Assembly: GCA_020205615.1 (NCBI GenBank)
Contig: CM035162.1
Location: 39,608,464 to 39,672,463, forward strand
DNA: 64,000 nt
From: Panax quinquefolius
Lineage: Eukaryota > Streptophyta > Magnoliopsida > Apiales > Araliaceae
Direction of reading: 5' to 3'
Of the stretch, positions 45,575 to 57,295 are shown piece by piece. The translations under genes and the position numbers were made by a program. The stretch's first letter is position 1. Every line of letters starts with the position of its first letter. The notes beneath the pieces were generated by a model, which made no database searches, had not been told where the DNA came from, and saw only the letters and a program-made list of their open reading frames with translations.

Positions 45575-48500
45575 ATTTAGTCCTCGAAATTGACGTGACG
45601 ATACTGGTGTTTGAAAAGGTGAGGATACCTCGCTTTCATTTCCGTTTCAATTCCCGGTCATTTCCTCTATAGCATGATTCCTCCATAGAACTTTAACTTG
45701 TGGTATGACCTTTGTGCGTAGGACATGCTCCTTCTATCCAAGATCTTGAAAGGTACCTCCTCATACGTTAAGTCTTGGCTATCTCGTCGGTTTCTAACTT
45801 CTATAACGTGGTTGGGTCTTTCACATATTCTGAAATACGGATATGTGAAACACATTATGAACACGAGAGACATACTTGGAGGAATGCTTGAGAGTCTATA
45901 GGCTACATTTCCTACTCGGTCAAGAATTTGAAATGGACCAATAAATCGTGGATTGAGCTTTCCTCTCTTCCCAAATCTTGTAACTCCCTTCCATGGAGCA
46001 ACTTCATGACAATACATGATCCCCATACTAAATTCCACGTCCTTTCGATGAAGATCCGCATAACTCTTTTGTCGATCTTGTCTTGGTTTGTATCGTTGTC
46101 GAATCATTTGGATCTTTTAAGTAGTCATACGTACTGACTCGGGTCCCAACAATGTTGCTTCACCCACCTCGTCCCAACATATCTTTGGAGGCGACACTTT
46201 CGTCCATATAATGCTTGAAATGGAGCCACACCTATACTTGCACGATAAGCTTTGTTGTTGTGGGAGAATTCCACCAATGGTAAATACTTATCCCAAGCGC
46301 CCTTGAAGTCTAGGACACGAGTCTTAATAAATCTTCAAGAGTTTGAATAGTCCTCTCACTTATTGTCCGTCCGTTTGAGGATGGTATGCGAAGCGAATAA
46401 ATAAATCCGTGCCCATAGCTTTTTTTTGAGCTAACCCAAAATCTTGAAGTGAATCTTGGGTCACGATCCTAAACTATGGATCTGAGGCATGCCATGCAAC
46501 CTCACAATCTCATTCACGTATATAGTAACAAGAGCGTTCGAGGAATAAGTCTCCGTATCGGCAAGAAATGAGCGAGACTTGGTTAATCTATCAAAAATAA
46601 CCCAAATAGCATTGATGCCTTGAAAACCGTAGTAGAAGACCCGTGTTGAAATCCATGGTAATGTGTTCCCACTTCCATTTCGAGAATCTCAAGTGGTTGC
46701 AGCGGACCCTTAGGTACTAGATGCTCGCCTTTACCGTTGACAAGTTAAACACATCGAGATAAACTTTGCAATCTCTCTCTTCATATTGTTCCACCAAAAT
46801 GTATGTCGAAGATCACGATACATTTTATACTTCTTCCAGATGGATTGCAAATGGTGTATTGTGTGCCTCCATCATAATCTTGTACTTCAAATCGAGTCGT
46901 TAGGGACCTGAAAGTCTAGAGTGGACTCAAGTATTCCTTCTTCATCAATTCTAAACTTAGGAATAGCTCCTTCTTGTACTTTCTTCTTCATACGCATCGG
47001 CTCAAGGGTCGGTGGCTTGAAGCGACCTTAACTTTTTCTATTAAAGTTGGCTCTGTCATATACTTGACATCATCGCACTCATTCCGCATATGATCTTCTA
47101 CTCAATCGTCGTCTACCCACGTTAAACTTTTCGGGGATGGTATTGAATAGTGTGGTCGTAGTCTTTCAATAGCTCGAGCCAGCGTCATTTGCCGCGTGTT
47201 GAGTTCTTTTTGAGTGAAGAAATATTTAAGGCTTTTATGGTATGAATATATCTCCACTTTCTCCCCATATAGATAGTGCCTCCATATCTTTAGCGCGAAA
47301 ACGACTGCTGCCAACTCTAGATCATGAGTAGAATAATTCCTCTCATACTCTTTAAGTTGTCGCGAGGCATAGGCTATGACTTTCCCGTTGCATGAGAACA
47401 CATCCTAACCCTTTGCACGAAGCATCATTGTAGATAACAAATCCATCCGAACGGATGGTATTGTTAGAAACAGTCTTAAAAATAAGTCTCCTCTTAAGCT
47501 CTTGGAAACTCTTCTCGCATTCTTCGCTCCAAAGCGAATTTTGTATCCTTAGAGTTAGGCGAGTTAATGGAGTAGCGATTAGAAAACCCTTCCACGAATC
47601 TCCGATAATAACCAACTATACCCAAAAAGCTACGTGCTTGATCACCGACTTGGTTGCTCCCACTTTGTATTGCTTGAATCTTGGCGGGTCCACGGATACT
47701 CCATGTTTTGACACTACGTGCCCAAAAATGCTACTTCCTCAAGCGAACTTCGCATTTCTTCAATTTGGCATATAGTTTGTTTTCACGAAGCCTTTGGAGT
47801 ACCGACTTCAAATGGTGCTCATGATCTTCACGACTTTTGGAATATATGAGGATGTCATCAATAAAGACAACAACAAATTGATCCAAATATTCCTTGAATA
47901 CTCGGTTCATCATATCCATGAAAGCCGCGGGAGCATTAGTTAGTCCGAAAGACATGACTAAGAATTCATAATGCCCATCTGGGGTTTTGAAGGCGGTCTT
48001 TGGAATATCCTCGGTTCTAATCTTGGTGATGATATCGAGCGAAGATCGATTTTTGAAAAGAATTGTGCCTCTTGCAATTTGTCGAACAAGTCATCAATAC
48101 GAGGTGAGGATACCTATTCTTGATGGTGACATGGTTCATTTCAGATAGTCGATACAAAATCGCATACTCCGTCTTTCTTCTTTCACTGAATAAAGCAGGG
48201 CACCCCGAGGAGATGTACTTGGGGCGAATGAAACCGATGTCCAACAATTCTGTAGTTGGACCTTTAACTCCTGAAGTTCAATAGGAGCCATTTGATATGG
48301 GGTTTTAGAAATGGGCTTTGTACCGGTTCAAGATCAATAAAGAATTCAACTTCACGTTACGGGGTAGGCCGGGAAGTTCTTGAAAATAAGTCGGAAAATC
48401 GATAACAACGGAATATTATTCAAATTTGGCGTGTCTTTATTCAAATCCATAACATGGGCTAAGAAAGCTTGACATCCGTTTTTTCATAAGCGAATAGCTT

Positions 48501-48950
48501 TATGATTAGATATAGCGGTGATTGATTTTAATGGTTTAGTTGCTTGAATTAATACAACGACGGGTTGGTTAGGAATATGAAAACTAACACCTTACGAAAA
48601 CAATCAATTTTGGCATGATGAGTAGTTAACCAATCAATCCCTAAAATCACATCAAAAGCAAGTATCTTTAAAGAGATAAGGTCAACGGTAAGGTGATGGT
48701 GCCAACTTGAATCAAACAAGATTTATAAGCGATGGATGTGATGAAAGTTTCTCTAACGGAGTTTCCACGAGATAGGTCAAAGTCTAATTTCTCGGTCAGT
48801 TTAAGCGTTGAGCACATGCGGGAGAGATAAATGAATGGGTATGCCGGTATCAAGTAAGGTATAAACTTAGCAAAATTTATAAATAGCTTACCCGTGATCA
48901 CCTCGTTTGGGTTCCTCGCATTTTGACCGATCCTGACAAACGCTCTTCCG
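45575..48950 (-). pseudogene. pol: Element E pol: all domains, frameshifted
   Basis: Protease near 48840-48560 (frame 48994-48668; the DTGS serine codon is damaged). Reverse transcriptase has the IDYR region near 48150, the FIDD active site at 47854-47865 and the frame 47955-47731 ([20 protein letters not shown]). RNase H has [14 protein letters not shown] and [20 protein letters not shown] in frames 47615-47352 and 47401-47102. The integrase zinc domain is near 46790-46700, the core 46700-46200, and the C-terminus in frame 46107-45667 (SYADLHRKDVEFSMG). The chromodomain tail reaches 45580. This is the intact layout from which the composite D deletion (about 47135 to 48950 in E coordinates) can be read. 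Confidence 0.9.
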
Positions 48951-50140
48951 GAATCGTTGACTTTGACTTTTACGGGGACGATCTTTTGAGTCACCGTCCC
49001 CGGCCCGAACTAGGTTTTATTCTGCGTCTGATCTCGGCGATATGTCCTTCCTTTCCACAATTATAGCATACCTTGAACTGTTGTGGGCGGTTTGGTGATA
49101 TGTCCCTCTTTCGCATTTATAGCATATGGCCGGTGGTCGTTCTCCTCCCTTAGAACCGATTCTTTCTTAAGACGTGTCGTCTTCACATGGTCGTTGTTAA
49201 ATCTCCTCTTTTAAAATCTCCTCTGACTCGCTTCTTCTATTTTTTCATGGCCATGATTACCACCAGTGGTTACCATTTTTGTCCGTCTGTTTCTTTCTCC
49301 GTTGGTTATCATTATTACATTGGCTTGCTTTATCTACGATACGATCCACGGTTATGGTCCCTCGGTTGAACATACTCGTTATCTCGCTCTAACAATTGAG
49401 CCACATTAACAACATCTGAATAGAGAAAAATTTATGAGAAATGAGATATTGTCGTATCTTAGGTTTCAAACCTCTCGAAACATCCGCGTCATCGTTCCTC
49501 ATTCTCCACCAAATGAGGTGCTGAACACGGATAACTCTGCAAACTTTGCCTCGTCTTTGAGACACCGCGTCGTGTTGTTTTGTTCTAATCGATGAACTCC
49601 ACTTCCTTCATATAGCCGAACACTTTCGGAAAGTATTTGTCATTAAATAGTTCTGAAACGTCTCCCAAGACATCTTTGAGTGCGGTTTGGATGGAGTGCG
49701 CTTCATGAGACTCCCACCGATGATGCCTTTCGCCACGGAACATAAAGGTGGCGAATGGAACCTTCTGTTCCTCCGTGCATCCCAAGACATCGAATATCTT
49801 GGTAATTTGCTTGACCCATGTTTCCGCCATGATCGGATCGGCTTTCCCTTAAATTACGGTGGTCCCACTCTTTGAAGCTAACTTGGTTTGTGACAACTTG
49901 GTGAATTCTATCATTTCCTCCTATATTTTGAACACGAGTCTCCTCGTTTGATTTTTGCATGAGCTGCAAAAAAAAGCTTCTAAACATCCCTCGTTCATCA
50001 TCTACGCTTTCGGTGGTGTTGTTCACGGGAGGAACATTGCCCGACTGTTGCACGTTCTCCTCGTTGGTGAGTCTGAGCGTCTCCACGGTCTCATTTCCAT
50101 TGTTAATATTCTCGATTCGACATTCTCAAATACTTTCGTA
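48950..50140 (-). pseudogene. gag: Element E gag
   Basis: The start codon expected near 50130 is not recognisable (GTAAAATAAGG where other copies have CCATAAAACAAGG). Minus frames 50086-49703 and 49830-49585 carry the capsid part (AETWVKQITKIFDVLGCTEE, ELFNDKYFPKVFGYMKEVEF). Zinc-knuckle region near 49060-49130. Multiple frame breaks. Confidence 0.83.
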
Positions 50141-50294
50141 AAATAAGGGTTAATTAAGGAAATCAATATATCACATAATATCCCTATATCTTGACCAACT
50201 AACAAATAAGCTTAGGTAGGACACACTAGCGAAGGATTTACTCGTCTCTCCCCTCCTAGTTCTATTCCCGATCTCATGGAGATCATATCCCTAA

Positions 50295-50305
50295 GCTCGA
50301 TACCA
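50295..50305 (-). other. Primer binding site of element E (one base short)
   Basis: GCTCGATACCA on the plus strand, the CTG-to-CG form also seen twice in composite D. Confidence 0.8.
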
Positions 50306-50307
50306 AC

Positions 50308-53026
50308 CGTGACTCTTGTGGTCAAGACCCCCAATACTAGGTTTGCCATCATAGCATCACCGTTACGAGTTGTCGATCGTGCATCCCCCATCAACGAGAA
50401 GTCACCGAAACAGGCTCTGGGCTCTTTACTTTATATTTATTACAACTATGACGCCCCCAAAATAGGTATAATCACCCATTCCGGGTTGAGTTTGAATACA
50501 AATACAATTATTATTACTTAAGAAATCACAGTTTGAATACAAATATTATCTTCAAATAAATCCTCAATCCATCATTTTATTGATACATTATTTTACAAAA
50601 ATGGTGAGGACTACTAAACAACTCTCTCTAGAACCTTCATTCCATACCCCAGGCTAAACTACTTTCGCTATATTCTACGCCTCACGAGAAGAAAAATGGA
50701 ACAAAAAGGAAAAGGGTGAGCTCAACTAGCCCGATAAAGAATATTATGACTAAGATAATATACAACAAATTACGTTAGTCTTCAACGAGGAAAAAATCTA
50801 ATAGAATACAATAGACAACAAATTTTAAATCAATATTACAATGAAAATAATAATTCATTAGAAGAGTTAAGTAGAGAATGCAAACTACTATCTTCATGTA
50901 TGAATTTAAAAGTTCATCGTCTATCTTTTATCCTGTAACATCAATCGATATATATCTGGAATCAAATATTCATCTTTTTGCACTACTGAGCCGAAGATAT
51001 TCATCGATTAATCATGTTCATCTAAACACATATTCATCTTTGCACTTCACGGGCCAAAGATATTCATCGAAATCATTCATCTTTGCTTCTGGGCCAAAGA
51101 TATTCAATAATATCATCATTTAAGGCGAGGATGATGAAAATATTTTTAAAGAAAGCGAATCCGGTGAAACAAAATGACAAGGATTAAGGATTAAGGATTA
51201 GTACTTTGTTTTATCCATGTCCAAAAATACCTCAAAAATAATCATAGTGGTGTAAAATTCAAGAATGATCAAAACATGGATACAATCAAAGCTAGTATCC
51301 ATAATAGATATTTTAGACGAAAAGGAAAATTTTTATTTTTTAGATGAATAGTCTTAAGTATTAAGTGAATAGTGTCTATCGTGAATAGTCTTAGTATCGT
51401 GAATAAGTAACTCAGACACCAAAAGTTCCAAATTTGATAAAAACTTCATATCAATATTTCAACATAATGATATTGAAGAAATAATATCATTACGAAAAAA
51501 AAATATCCTTTACCTCCTGAAAATGATCTTACTAGTTGAAACACACCTGATATAGGCTATGACTTGAACTTGCAGACCGTATAGCAATACTCAAAGTATA
51601 CTCAAAATACTCACAAGAATAAACTCGATAATATAGAGAGAAAACTTGAGTTTACGATGTAATTTTCAATTCTAACCTAAGCACCTATTTATAGGAAATT
51701 GCTTAGAACACCAAAGCGAAAAAATTTAATTTAATATTATTATATATATCAAAATTCCTCGCCACTCTTGAAATCTGATTTCAGCTCAATAAGCACATGC
51801 CACATTCTAGAAAAAGTAAGAAAAAATGTTTTCTAATTTAAAATAATTTAAACTTCCAAAATCAATTATTTGAGAGCTTGAACTTCAATAATTCACAATA
51901 AATAGCCCTTTTGTCGGAAAATTCAAACTCGTGACTTTTTATAGAAAATTCAATTCTCTACAACTTTCCGAAAGAAAGTTTTTCCAAATTCAAACAAAAA
52001 TTGGCCAAAAATCCACAAGCGGAGGCGATTTTACGGTTTATAATCAAATTTCGATTCGATAAATGGGGTCCACCGACATGTTTAACATGTTTTAAACATT
52101 TATTGCAACAAAAATACTCTTCCTCCTCGTATACTCATATATCCCACATTCGTTGTAAAAATATCACCATTATTATATTATTAAAATATAATAATATATT
52201 TAAATGAATTATTTTATCGAGAAAAGATAAAATTTCAATTTTCAACAATTGTCACATTAAAAATTTTCTCCATCTATATCCACATAAAATCAATATTTTT
52301 CTCATCATATGAATCAATAATTAATTGTTCACAAATAATATTACTGAAATCACAATATTGACAAGGTAGGTTCCGGAAAGAGGGGCTTTCCAATAAAATT
52401 TCTCCTTCTTGGCTGGCGCAATTAGGTGACCAAACCTCTCCTTGAAGAGAACTTTCTAGACATTGCCAATAATGTTATCTAATAATATTATTCGGATAAT
52501 ATGAATTATTGCTTCGATAATGAAAAATCTTGTGTAATGACAATTATTGAAACAACAACATATAAAATATCAACGCAATGATTATTAAATCAATAAAATA
52601 CTAAGCGATAATTCTCAGTAACCATTATTGAGTAGTGTCTTCTTATGTAAGAATCAATAATTGGTGCAATACTTTGTCTTCTTGTGTTTTAACCAATTAG
52701 AGTATTTTAACGATATTAATTGATAAATAACTTCTGTTTGTTATTTTTAAACAACTTATATTTGTCGTTTTCTTCATCCAATCGCTTTAGTTATGGGGCC
52801 CACACATGGTTTTACGTCATCGTCACGAATATTCCCAACGATCACGAATATTCCACGACCAAACGAATATTCCCAAACAACAATGAATATTTTATAACCA
52901 CTTGCTTATTTTGAAATATTTACAGTATTTTACCCCTAACAATCCACATTAATCAAATCAACCCTTACTATTTCAAAATAATAAATAGAAAATTAAATTT
53001 CATTAATAATAAGTTGGGGTCTTACA
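50308..53026 (-). repeat. Element E 5' LTR with duplicated U5 end
   Basis: From the primer site to GGGGTCTTACA. The first 140 bases (50308-50449) are a diverged copy of the LTR end, after which a second end TGACGCCCCCAAAATAGG starts at about 50450. Conserved U3 block at about 52360-52465; TCP-like GGGGCCCAC near 52796. Confidence 0.85.
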
Positions 53027-54128
53027 TGTGTCCCAAGTGAGAACGCATGCATGACGGATGTTCCAACAAAATGATAAATAATGGAACCAGTCCCAGCGTA
53101 AACGCATGCATGGGATGTTCCAAATGAATGATAAAGATTGGAATAACGAAGAATTTCACCAAGTATAGGGTAGCCTGTATATGAGGGTTATTCCAATAGA
53201 ATAATAAAGAATGGAATAATGTGTTCTCTTCATGGATAAGAAAGAAATAATACTCTTACCTTGGAAAAAGCTGATATCTTTGGAATAGTGAGGTAGCAGA
53301 CTTCTCTTCTTCTTTCTCTCTATAATTTCTCTCTATAATAATCGCTCTAAAGCTTTTGTGAATTGGTGAGAAATGAAGGAAGAATGAGCTTCTATTTATA
53401 GGAAAATATAGTTTCAATAATTGCACGCGTTTGGGGCTCGAAAATTACAATCTGAATACCTCCAACTTTTCTTTCATTTTTAATTTAGTCCTGCAAGTAT
53501 TATCAAACTTGCACCACCTCCCCTAATAGTAAATAATGTGAATCAATAGTATAATCATGTGAAAAATTCGAATTACAGTATAGTACCTCCATCTATACCT
53601 CCATTTTTAACTTAGTCATGCAAGTATTATCAATCTTGCACCAACTCCTTTAATAGTAAATAATGTGATTTAATAGTACACACATGTGAACAAATAGTTA
53701 TATAAGCATGTGAATTAGTAGCAATTAATTGCTCATTTATCCGATAAATTACCCGATTTATCAATATAACCCCTAGACATCAATTATCATCGGAATAGAT
53801 GTCGATTTCCACTAACACTAATAATCCCAATACAATGGAACTATCAAAATTCATTTTTAATCAACACAACTTATTCATCATTAATATTATAACTCATAAT
53901 ATTTAACAACCAGGTCGTTCTAAGGAAAGAGGGGGCTTTCCGATAAGGATTTCTCCTTATTGGTGCGCAATTAGGTGACCAAACCTCTCCTTGACAGAAC
54001 TTTTAGACATTGTCAATATTGCAAATAATAATATGAATAACTTTGTCATCTCAATTATTGATTTAATAATATAATATATTATGCAAATGATACTGTGACA
54101 ATAATTGAATCAATAATATGAGAGATAT
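53027..54128 (-). repeat. Element C 5' LTR, second part
   Basis: Resumes with GTGTCCCAAGTGAGAACGCA, continuing the family-1 leader array after element E. Minus TATA TATTTATAGG at 53392-53401, conserved U3 block at about 53910-54020, ending in GAGATAT where F begins. Confidence 0.88.
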
Positions 54129-54669
54129 TGTGACGCCCCCAAAATAGGTATACAACACCCATTCTAAGTCGCCAAATACATGGTACAGAAAGCAAACTAC
54201 AACTTCAATAATATAATTGTCGTGCAAAATACGACAACACATACTGTGAGTTTAAATACAAATATTGTCTTCTAGACAATATCCACATTCAGATAAGTCC
54301 CCATTACAATTATTCAAACACTATTTTACAGAAATAGTGAGGACTGCTAAAATATCTTTCTAGAACCATCACTCCGTACTCCGACTAGTTCCTCGCTATG
54401 TTCTCACCTCCTAACAAAATGGAACAAAAAGGAAAAAGGGTGAGCTCAACTAGCCCAAGAAGAATATTATGACTAAGATAATATACAACAAATTATCGTT
54501 AGTCTTCAATAGAAAAAAATCTGATAAAATATAATAGACAACAAGTTTTAGATCAACAACTGCAGTGAAAACAACAATCCATTAGAAGAGTCAAGTAGAG
54601 AATGATTTCTACTATCTTCTAAGATTTAAAAGTCCATCATCAATTTTATCCCTGTAACAACAATCAATA
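54129..54669 (-). repeat. Element F: LTR end fragment (family 2)
   Basis: Begins TGTGACGCCCCCAAAATAGG and follows the U5 part of a family-2 LTR for 540 bases until element G begins. It splits the element C LTR; flank GATAT on the left. The rest of F lies beyond the window. Confidence 0.85.
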
Positions 54670-54807
54670 TGTGACGACCCCAAAATAGGTCCATTCAACC
54701 CAACCCATTATGATTCGCCAAATACATGGTACAGAAAGCAAACTACAACTTCAATAATACAATTGTTGTGCAAAATACGACAAAATATACTGTGAGTTTA
54801 AATACAA

Positions 54808-54885
54808 ATATTGTCTTCTAGACAATATCCACACTCAAATAAGTCCTCATTACAATTATTCAAACACTATTTTTCAGAAATAGTG
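54808..54885. other. Pair of U5 palindromes (element G 3' LTR)
   Basis: ATATTGTCT-TCT-AGACAATAT (54808-54828, nine-base stem) and CACTATTT-TTCAG-AAATAGTG (54865-54885, eight-base stem). Both also appear, more or less intact, in the other family-2 LTRs; family 1 keeps a form of the second. Confidence 0.75.
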
Positions 54886-55228
54886 AGGACTGCTAAAATA
54901 TCTTTCTAGAACCATCACTCCATACCCCGACTAGATCCTGCTATGTTCTCACCTCCTAAGAAGAAAAATGGAACAAAAAGGAAAAGGGTGAGCTCAACTA
55001 GCCCAGTAAAGAATATTATGACTAAGATAATATACAACAAATTATCGTTAGTCTTCAACAGGGAATAATCTGATAAATATAATAGACAACAAGTTTTAGA
55101 TCAACACCTACAACTAAAATAAAGAATCCATTAGAAGAGTCAGTAGAAAGAATTCTACTATCTTCTAAGATTTAAAAGTCCATCATCAATATTTTATCCC
55201 TGTAACATCAATCAATATACATCTTGAA

Positions 55229-55422
55229 TCAAATATTCATCTTTGCACTACATGCCAAAGATATTCATTTGTATCACCAGTTGGTCATGTTCATCTCAAC
55301 ACATGTTCATCTTTGCACTACGGGCCAAAGATATTCATTTGTTAATCATTCATCTTTGCACTACAGGCCAAAGATATTCATCAGTTAATCATTCATCTTT
55401 GCACTACAGGCCAAAGATATTC
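55229..55422. repeat. Leader stem-loop array (element G 3' LTR)
   Basis: Four units of ATCTTTG-CACTACAGGC-CAAAGAT with motifs at about 55245, 55314, 55357 and 55400. Each is a seven-base stem around a loop holding the GGCCYGTAGTGCA motif (minus sense). The right LTR has the same four near 60390, 60467, 60511 and 60555. Confidence 0.8.
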
Positions 55423-56100
55423 AGTAATATCATCATTTAGGACTGAGGATGATGAAAAATATTTTAAAGAAAACGAATCCAGTGAGACAGAAGGACAAAT
55501 AGTAAGGATTCGTATAACAGTTTATCCAAGATCAATAATACTTCATAATAACCAATTTTGAAGCAAAATTCAAGAATAAAGATCAAAACATGGATAAATC
55601 AAAGATAGTAACCATAATAGATACCTTGGATAAAAAGAAGAAAATTTCATTTTTTGGTGAATAGTGTTGTATTCGTGAATAGTGTTGTATACGTGAATAG
55701 TGTTATATACGTGAATAGTAACTCCGACACCAAAAGATAGACATTCCACAAGAAAAATCATCATGCTTCATGAATAGTACTTGTGAATAGTAACTCGTGA
55801 ATAGTAACTCATGAATAGTAACCCCGACATGAAAAGTTCCAAATTTGATAAAAAGTTCCAACTAATATTTCGGCATAATGATATTGAAGAAATAATATCA
55901 CTTACGAAGAAAATAACATCCCTTACCTCAAAAGGATAATACTTACATCGAATCTTTGGATATAGTCTTTGAAGGAACTTGCACCGTATAACAACACTCA
56001 AAGTATCAAAATACTCACAAGAATACGCTCGATAATATAGAGAGAGAAAGAGAGAAAACTTATGAATTCTAGTGTGATTTTCAATTCTAACTAAACACTC

Positions 56101-56110
56101 TATTTATAGG
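56101..56110 (-). promoter_or_regulatory. TATA box of element G 3' LTR
   Basis: CCTATAAATA on the minus strand, just upstream of the stem-loop leader in transcription sense. Confidence 0.7.
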
Positions 56111-57295
56111 AAAATGCTTAAAACGCCATAGAAGACTAACCTGCTACCTGATGGCTTTACCTGTTACTATTGCCACCCACCACATTTGAAATTCAATTGA
56201 GCACATTTCTCACCAACCAATTCTAGAATTTTCCAAAATATTTTATCACTTAAACAATAATCAGAAACTTTAATAATTCATAGAAAATAGCCAGTTTATC
56301 AGAAAAATACGAATTTTATGTCCATTCCATACGAAATCGAATTCTCTACAACTTTGTAGCTTTGGGTTTTTCCAAATTCCAAACATAAAAATATCCGAAA
56401 TCCACCAACGGATACTTTTTAATACCTCCAATCCGACAAAATACTAATAAAACACCTCAACATTAATTCCTTCATTTATAACCACATAAATAAATCCATC
56501 ATTTATATCCACATAAAATAAATATTTTCTTATCATATGAATCAATGATTAATTATTCACAAATAATATTACAAAATCACATTTATGACAACTAAGCTGT
56601 TCCCAGGAAAGAGGGGGCTTTCCGATAAGGATTTTTCCTTACTAGCGCGCAATTAGGTGACCAAACCTCTCCTTGACAGAACTTTCTAGACATTGCCAAT
56701 AATGCTATCTAATAATATTATTCAAATAATATGAATTATTGATCGATAATGGAGATATCTTGTGCGGTGATAATTATTGAACAACAATAATATAAAATAT
56801 CAACGCAACAATTATTGAATCAATAAAATAAAATATTAAACAGTAACTACTGTGACAATTATTGAGTAGTGTCTTCTTACGTAAGGATCAATAATTCAAC
56901 AATCTTTGTGCATACTGGTGCTACTCTTGTGCGACCACGCGTATTCATCGTATTTTAACCACCGGGTATTCCAACAGTTTTAACGGTAACAACTACGCCT
57001 TTATTTGTAAAAACTCAAACTTTGTCGCTTTTTCTTCATCCGAAGCAGCTTATCCGTTATGGGGCCCACAAATGGTCATTTGCCGTCGCATGCGAATATT
57101 CCCCGCCGAAAAAAATATTCCACGACCAAACGAATATTCCAAATACACAATGAATATTTTATAACCACTTGCTTATTTTGAAAATTTGCACATTTCACCC
57201 ATAACCAAAGTATTATATCAAATTAATACCTTATTATTCACAATAATAAATAAAGGAAATTTGATTTTATTCAGTAAAAAATTTGGGGTCTTACA

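Larger units (their letters stand above)
42947..53026 (-). mobile_element. Element E: Ty3/gypsy chromovirus (family 2), both LTRs present
   Basis: Complete in outline: 3' LTR 42947-45557, polypurine tract, pol, gag, primer site 50295-50305, 5' LTR 50308-53026. Inserted in the leader array of the element C LTR. The flanks are CGAGT on the left and TGTGT on the right; element A has TGTGTCCCAAGT (minus strand) at the matching point, so the left copy of the duplication is probably altered. Confidence 0.9.
36951..54128 (-). mobile_element. Element C: Ty3/gypsy chromovirus with family-1 LTR, interrupted
   Basis: Minus-strand element lacking its left (3') LTR. Internal region 36951-41754 is the best-kept coding stretch of the window. 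Its 5' LTR begins at about 41755 and is split by element E at 42947-53026 and again at 54129 by F. The remainder would lie beyond the window. The LTR is of the same type as element A (TTATTATTACATTGGAATA repeats). Confidence 0.88.
54670..57295 (-). repeat. Element G 3' LTR
   Basis: From TGTGACGACCCC to GGGGTCTTACA, 2,626 bases. U5 hairpins 54808-54828 and 54865-54885, leader stem-loop array 55229-55422, GTGAATAGT repeats 55655-55830, minus TATA 56101-56110, conserved U3 block 56580-56695, TCP-like GGGGCCCAC near 57061. Confidence 0.93.

Noticed and set aside
55229..55422. CRISPR-like spacing of repeated ~32-base units
   Set aside because: The units are diverged LTR leader hairpins in a plant retrotransposon, spacers are themselves repetitive, and no cas genes are present.
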